Assembly (NCBI GenBank): GCA_033782935.1
Contig: JAWQEG010000283.1
Span: forward strand, 2,046,001 to 2,110,000
Length of the DNA: 64,000 bases
Direction of reading: 5' to 3'
Source of the DNA: Petrolisthes cinctipes
Lineage: Eukaryota; Arthropoda; Malacostraca; Decapoda; Porcellanidae
Shown here: piece after piece, positions 58,769-64,000 of the stretch
Numbering within the stretch: the stretch's first letter is position 1
Layout of the letters: every line of letters starts with the position of its first letter
Notes under the pieces: model-generated
Databases searched by the model: none
Told to the model about the DNA's origin: nothing
The model's input: the letters and a program-made list of their open reading frames with translations, nothing else
Translations under genes and position numbers: made by a program

Positions 58769-60597
58769 GTGTTAGAGTATTTTCAAAATACATGCTCAAT
58801 ACATACTGAAAATCGATATTTTAGGTGCACAAAAGTCGATATGTGCATCCATCTTCAGTACCCGTTTATATCTCAAATTCTGGCCCTAAACACCCGAAAA
58901 TTCGATATTTTAGGGGTCCCAGAAGCGATCTGTACATGCCTACTCAGTATTAGAGTATTTTCAAAATTCAGGCCCAAAACATGCTGAAAATCGATATTTT
59001 AGATGCCCAAAAGTCGATATGTGCATGTATCTTCTGTACCCGTTTATATCTCAAATTCAGGCTCAAAACACCCTAAGTTCAATATTTTGGGGTCCCAGAA
59101 GCAATCTGTACATGCCTACTCAGTGCTAGAATATTTTCAAAATATAGGCTAAAAACATGCTAAAAATCGATCTTTTAGGTGCCAAAAAGTCGATATCTCA
59201 AATTCAGTCCCAAAACACCCGAAAATTCGATATTTAGGGGTCCCAGAAGCGATCTGTACATGCCTACTCCGTGTTAGAGTATTTTCAAAATACATGCTCA
59301 AAACATACTGAAAATCGATCTTTTAGGTGCACAAAAGTCGATATGTGCATGCATCTTCAGTACCCGTTTATATTTCAAATTCAGGATCAAAACACCCGAA
59401 AATTCAATATTTTGGGGTCCCAGAAGCAATCTGTACATGCCTACTCAGTGTTAGAGTATTTTCAAAATACAGGCCCAAAACATGCTGAAAATCGATATTT
59501 TAGATACCCAAAGTCAATATGTGCATGTATCTTCTGTACCCGTTTATATCTCAAATACAGGCTCAAAACACCCGAAAATTCAATATTTTGGGGTCCCAGA
59601 AGCAATCTGTACATGCCTACTCAGTGCTAGAATATTTTCAAAATATAGGCTAAAAACATGCTAAAAATCGATCTTTTAGGTGCCAAAAAGTCGATATCTC
59701 AAATTCAGAACCAAAACACCCGAAAATTCGATATTTAGGGGTCCCAGAAGCGATCTGTACATGCCTACTCCGTGTTAGAGTATTTTCAAAATACATGCTC
59801 AAAACATACTGAAAATCGATCTTTTAGGTGCACAAAAGTCGATATGTGTATGCATCATCAGTACCCGTTTATATCTCAAATTCAGGCTCAAAACACCCGA
59901 AAATTCGATATTTTGGGGTCCCAGAAGCAATCTGTACATGCCTCCTCAGTGTTAGAGTATTTTCAAAATACAGGCCCAAACCATGCTGAAAATCGATATT
60001 TTAGATGCCCAAAGTCAATATGTGCATGTATCTTCTGTACCCGTTTATATCTCAAATTCAGGCTCAAAACACCCGAAAATTCAATATTTTGGGGTCCCAG
60101 AAGCAATCTGTACATGCCTACACAGTGCTAGAATATTTTCAAAATATAGGCTAAAAACTTGCTAAAAATCGACATTTTAGGTGCCAAAAAATCGATATCT
60201 CAAATTCAGTCCCAAAACACCCGAAAATTCGATATTTAGAGGTCCCAGAAGGTATCTGTACATGCCTATTCCGTGATAGAATATTTTCGAAATACAGGGC
60301 AAAAACATACTGAAAATCGATCTTTTAGGTGCCCAAAAGTCGATATGTGCATGTATCTTCTGTACCCGTTTATATCTCAAATTCTGGCCCTAAACACCCG
60401 AAAATTCAATATTTTGGGGTCCCAGAAGCAATCTGTACATGCCTACTCAGTGCTAGAATATTTTCAAAATATAGGCTAAAAACATGCTAAAAATCGATCT
60501 TTTAGGTGCCAAAAAGTCGATATCTCAAATTCAGTCCCAAAACACCCGAAAATTCGATATTTAGGGGTCCCAGAAGCGATCTGTACATGCCTACTCC
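58769..60597 (+). repeat. Type 1 trimers and an A2-C2 dimer
   Basis: Units: 58769 (A1 of 178 bp, B1 of 176 bp, C2), 59271 (A1-B1-C2), 59772 (A1-B1-C1), 60273 (A2-C2, 325 bp). The 59271 unit carries TATATTTCAAATTCAGGATC, AGATACCCAAAG and CAAATACAGG, markers shared with 48952 and related to 42627, 52439 and 54434. The A2 at 60273 switches to an A1-like second half (TTCAATATTTT, AAGCAATCTG). Confidence 0.86.
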
Positions 60598-62592
60598 GTG
60601 TTTGAGTATTTTCAAAATACATGCTCAAAACATAGTGAAAATCGATCTTTTAGGTGCACAAAAGTCGATATGTGTATGCATCATCAGTACCCGTTTATAT
60701 CTCAAATTCAGGCTCAAAACACCCGAAAATTCGATATTTTGGGGTCCCAGAAGCAATCTGTACATGCCTACTCAGTGTTAGAGTATTTTCAAAATACAGG
60801 CCCAAAACATGCTGAAAATCGATATTTTAGATGCCCAAAGTCAATATGTGCATGTATCTTCTGTACCCGTTTATATCTCAAATTCAGGCTCAAAACACCC
60901 GAAAATTCAATATTTTGGGGTCCCAGAAGCAATCTGTACATGCCTACACAGTGCTAGAATATTTTCAAAATATAGGCTAAAAACTTGCTAAAAATCGACA
61001 TTTTAGGTGCCAAAAAATCGATATCTCAAATTCAGTCCCAAAACACCCGAAAATTCGATATTTAGAGGTCCCAGAAGGTATCTGTACATGCCTACTCCGT
61101 GATAGAGTATTTTCAAAATACAGGCCAAAAACATACTGAAAATCGATCTTTTAGGTGCCCAAAAGTCGATATGTGCATGTATCTTCTGTACCCGTTTATA
61201 TCTCAAATTCTGGCCCTAAACACCCGAAAATTCGATATTTTGGGGTCCCAGAAGCGATCTGTACATGACTACTCCGTGTTAGAGTATTTTTTCAAAATTC
61301 AGGCCCAAAACATGCTGAAAATCGATATTTTTGGTGCCCAAAGTCAATATGTGCATGTATCTTCTGTACCCGTTTATATCTCAAATTCAGGCTCAAAACA
61401 CCCGAAAATTCAATATTTTGGGGTCCCAGAAGCAATCTGTACATGCCTACTCAGTGCTAGAATATTTTCAAAATATAGGCTAAAAACATGCTAAAAATCG
61501 ATCTTTTAGGTGCCAAAAAGTCGATATCTCAAATTCGGTCCCAAAACACCCGAAAATTCGATATTTAGGGGTCCCAAAAGCGATCTGTACATGCCTACTC
61601 CGTGTTAGAGTATTTTCAAAATACATGCTCAATACATACTGAAAATCGATCTTTTAGGTGCACAAAAGTCGATATGTGCATCCATCTTCAGTACCCGTTT
61701 ATATCTCAAACACCAAAAAATTCGATATTTTGGGGTCCCAGAATGTATCTGTACATGCCTACTCCGTGTTAGAGTATTTTCAAAATAGAGGCCAAAAACA
61801 TACTGAAAATCGATCTTTTAGGTGCCCAAAAGTCGATATGTGCATGCAATTTCTGTACCCGTTTATATCTCAAATTCTGGCCCTAAACACCCGAAAATTC
61901 GATATTTTGGGGTCCCAGAAGCAATCTGTACATGCCTACTCAGTGCTAGAATATTTTCAAAATATAGGCTAAAAACATGCTAAAAATCGATCTTTTAGGT
62001 GCCAAAAAGTCGATATCTCAAATTCAGTCCCAAAACACCCGAAAATTCGATATTTAGGGGTCCCAGAAGCGATCTGTACATGCCTACTACGTGTTAGAGT
62101 ATTTTCAAAATACAGGCCAAAAACATACTGAAAATCGATCTTTTTGGTGCCCAAAAGTCGATATGTGCATGCATCTTCTGTACCCGTTTATATCTCAAAT
62201 TCTGGCCCTAAACACCCGAAAATTCGATATTTTGGGGTCCCAGAAGCGACCTGTACATGCCTACTCAGTATTAGAGTATTTTCAAAATTCAGGCCCAAAA
62301 CATGCTGAAAATCGATATTTTAGATGCCCAAAAGTCGATATGTGCATGTATCTTCTGTACCCGTTTATATCTCAAATTCAGGCTCAAAACACCCTAAAAT
62401 TCAATATTTTGGGGTCCCAGAAGCAATCTGTACATGCCTACTCAGTGCTAGAATATTTTCAAAATATAGGCTAAAAACATGCTAAAAATCGATCTTTTAG
62501 GTGCCAAAAAGTCGATATCTCAAATTCAGTCCCAAAACACCCGAAAATTCGATATTTAGGGGTCCCAGAAGCGATCTGTACATGCCTACTCC
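60598..62592 (+). repeat. Fourth copy of the 34954-36134 plus 40472-41298 arrangement
   Basis: Units: 60598 (A1-B1-C1), 61099 (A2-B2(178)-C2), 61602 (A1 of 164 bp, A2, C2), 62091 (A2-B(177)-C2). The GTGTTTGAG head, the TATTTTTTCAAAA insertion and GTGCATCCATC tie it to 34954-36134 and 46953-48125. The AATAGAGGCC A2 at 61766 ties it to 40472 and 48126. A 13-base loss in the A1 (near 61709, CTCAAACACCAAAAAATTCG) is private to this copy. Confidence 0.88.
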
Positions 62593-64000
62593 GTGTTAGA
62601 GTATTTTCAAAATACATGCTCAAAACATACTGAAAATCGATCTTTTAGGTGCACAAAAGTCGATATGTGCATGCATCTTCAGTACCCGTTTATATTTCAA
62701 ATTCAGGATCAAAACACCCGAAAATTCAATATTTTGGGGTCCCAGAAGCAATCTGTACATGCCTAATCAGTGTTAGAGTATTTTCAAAATACAGGCCCAA
62801 AACATGCTGAAAATCGATATTTTAGATACCCAAAGTCAATATGTGCATGTATCTTCTGTACCCGTTTATATCTCAAATTCAGGCTCAAAACACCCGAAAA
62901 TTCAATATTTTGGGGTCCCAGAAGCAATCTGTACATGTCTACACAGTGCTAGAATATTTTCAAAATATAGGCTAAAAACTTGCTAAAAATCGACATTTTA
63001 GGTGCCAAAAAATCGATATCTCAAATTCAGTCCCAAAACACCCGAAAATTCGATATTTAGAGGTCCCAGAAGGTATCTGTACATGCCTACTCCGTGATAG
63101 AGTATTTTCAAAATACAGGCCAAAAACATACTGAAAATCGATCTTTTAGGTGCCCAAAAGTCGATATGTGCATGTATCTTCTGTACCCGTTTATATCTCA
63201 AATTCTGGCCCTAAACACCCGAAAATTCGATATTTTGGGGGCCCAGAAGCGATCTGTACATGTCTACTCCGTGTTAGAGTATTTTCAAAATTCAGGCCCA
63301 AAACATGCTGAAAATCGATATTTTTGGTGCCCAAAGTCAATATGTGCATGTATCTTCTGTACCCGTTTATATCTCAAATTCAGGCTCAAAACACCCGAAA
63401 ATTCAATATTTTGGGGTCCCAGAAGCAATCTGTACATGCCTACTCAGTGCTAGAATATTTTCAAAATATAGGCTAAAAACATGCTAAAAATCGATCTTTT
63501 AGGTGCCAAAAAGTCGATATCTCAAATTCGGTCCCAAAACACCCGAAAATTCGATATTTAGGGGTCCCAAAAGCGATCTGTACATGCCTACTCCGTGTTA
63601 GAGTATTTTCAAAATACATGCTCAAAACATACTGAAAATCGATCTTTTAGGTGCACAAAAGTCGATATGTGCATGCATCTTCAGTACCCGTTTATATCTT
63701 AAATTCTGGCCCTAAACACCCGAAAATTCGATATTTTGGGGTCCCAGAAGGTATCTGTACATGCCTACTCCGTGTTAGAGTATTTTCAAAATAGAGGCCA
63801 AAAACATACTGAAAATCGATCTTTTAGGTGCCCAAAAGTCGATATGTGCATGCAATTTCTGTACCCGTTTATATCTCAAATTCTGGCCCTAAACACCCGA
63901 AAATTCGATATTTTGGGGTCCCAGAATCAATCTGTACATGCCTACTCAGTGCTAGAATATTTTCAAAATATAGGCTAAAAACATGCTAAAAATCGATCTT
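62593..64000 (+). repeat. Right-edge block: A1-B1-C1, A2-B2-C2, A1-A2-C2 (cut)
   Basis: Units: 62593, 63094 and 63595; the final C2 starts at 63949 and is cut by the window end after 52 bases. From 63094 on, monomer starts match 43452-44307 at a constant 19642 bp. The A2 at 63772 has AATAGAGGCC rather than AATAAAGGCC, as at 40472. The array clearly continues past the window. Confidence 0.88.

Larger units (their letters stand above)
1..64000 (+). repeat. Satellite DNA array filling the whole window
   Basis: The window is a continuous head-to-tail array of roughly 380 monomers of 148, 176 or 177 bp, and I could assign every base to a monomer. All units run in one direction and no inverted block was seen. 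One B monomer counted by hand is about 37% G+C. Nearly every monomer ends with TGTACATGCC followed by a GTGTTAG or GTGCTAG head, which makes register easy to follow. No unique sequence, transposon, microsatellite tract or gene interrupts it. Monomers near nucleosome length with higher-order structure are characteristic of eukaryotic centromeric or pericentromeric satellites; that location is inferred, not shown. I do not recognise the monomer as a named family. Whether the array is transcribed cannot be told from this sequence. Confidence 0.97.

Noticed and set aside
1..64000. CRISPR array
   Set aside because: Repeats are contiguous 148-177 bp units with no short repeat plus unique spacer structure and no cas genes.
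1..64000. Gene for a long tandem-repeat protein
   Set aside because: No frame stays open beyond one trimer; stops recur in every C monomer and length variants of 1, 2, 5, 8, 10, 13 and 16 bp occur without frame compensation.

Overview
The whole 64,000-base window is one uninterrupted, head-to-tail array of a satellite DNA. I found no gene, RNA gene, transposon, CRISPR array or unique sequence anywhere in it. Every base falls in a monomer of about 148, 176 or 177 bp, all in the same orientation. The many short open frames are by-products of the repeat. Multi-kilobase arrays of nucleosome-sized monomers with higher-order structure are typical of eukaryotic centromeric or other constitutive heterochromatin. 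The sequence alone does not identify the species; I do not recognise the monomer as a named satellite, and plant and animal remain open.

The array has nested levels. (1) The 176-bp monomer is an internal dimer of two 88-bp halves, about 66% identical without gaps (58 of 88 positions, counted by hand at 4740-4915). (2) There are three monomer classes: A (177 bp), B (176 bp) and C (148 bp). C is an A-like monomer that lost 29 bp across the junction of its two halves. (3) A-B-C forms a 501-bp trimer. (4) Two diverged trimers, A1-B1-C1 and A2-B2-C2, alternate to give a 1002-bp hexamer, cleanest at 3561-5562. (5) Groups of these units are duplicated in blocks of about 0.7 to 6.7 kb.

The layout changes along the window. 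From 1 to about 13.5 kb lie old, scrambled hexamers with missing or hybrid monomers. From 13.5 to 25 kb there are tandem amplifications with periods of 1178 and 992 bp and A-B-B-C tetramers (677 bp). From 28 to 33 kb 677-bp tetramers are tandemly amplified, with an extra 1358-bp segment whose join is a C/B chimera. From 33 kb onward a different variant set dominates. It includes a 6.7-kb block (29437-36134) followed directly by a 4.3-kb deleted copy (36135-40471), further dispersed copies near 45.5-49 kb and 60.6-62.6 kb, B-less A-A-C trimers, a 1828-bp repeat, and a nearly perfect 1995-bp tandem duplication (51773-53767 and 53768-55762).

Nothing here acts as a set of genes. The biology is that of satellite evolution: unequal exchange, gene conversion and local homogenisation. 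If the array is centromeric, it may also serve as a nucleosome substrate. In the entries, A1/2 means a monomer with an A1 front and an A2 rear, and a number in brackets is an unusual monomer length.
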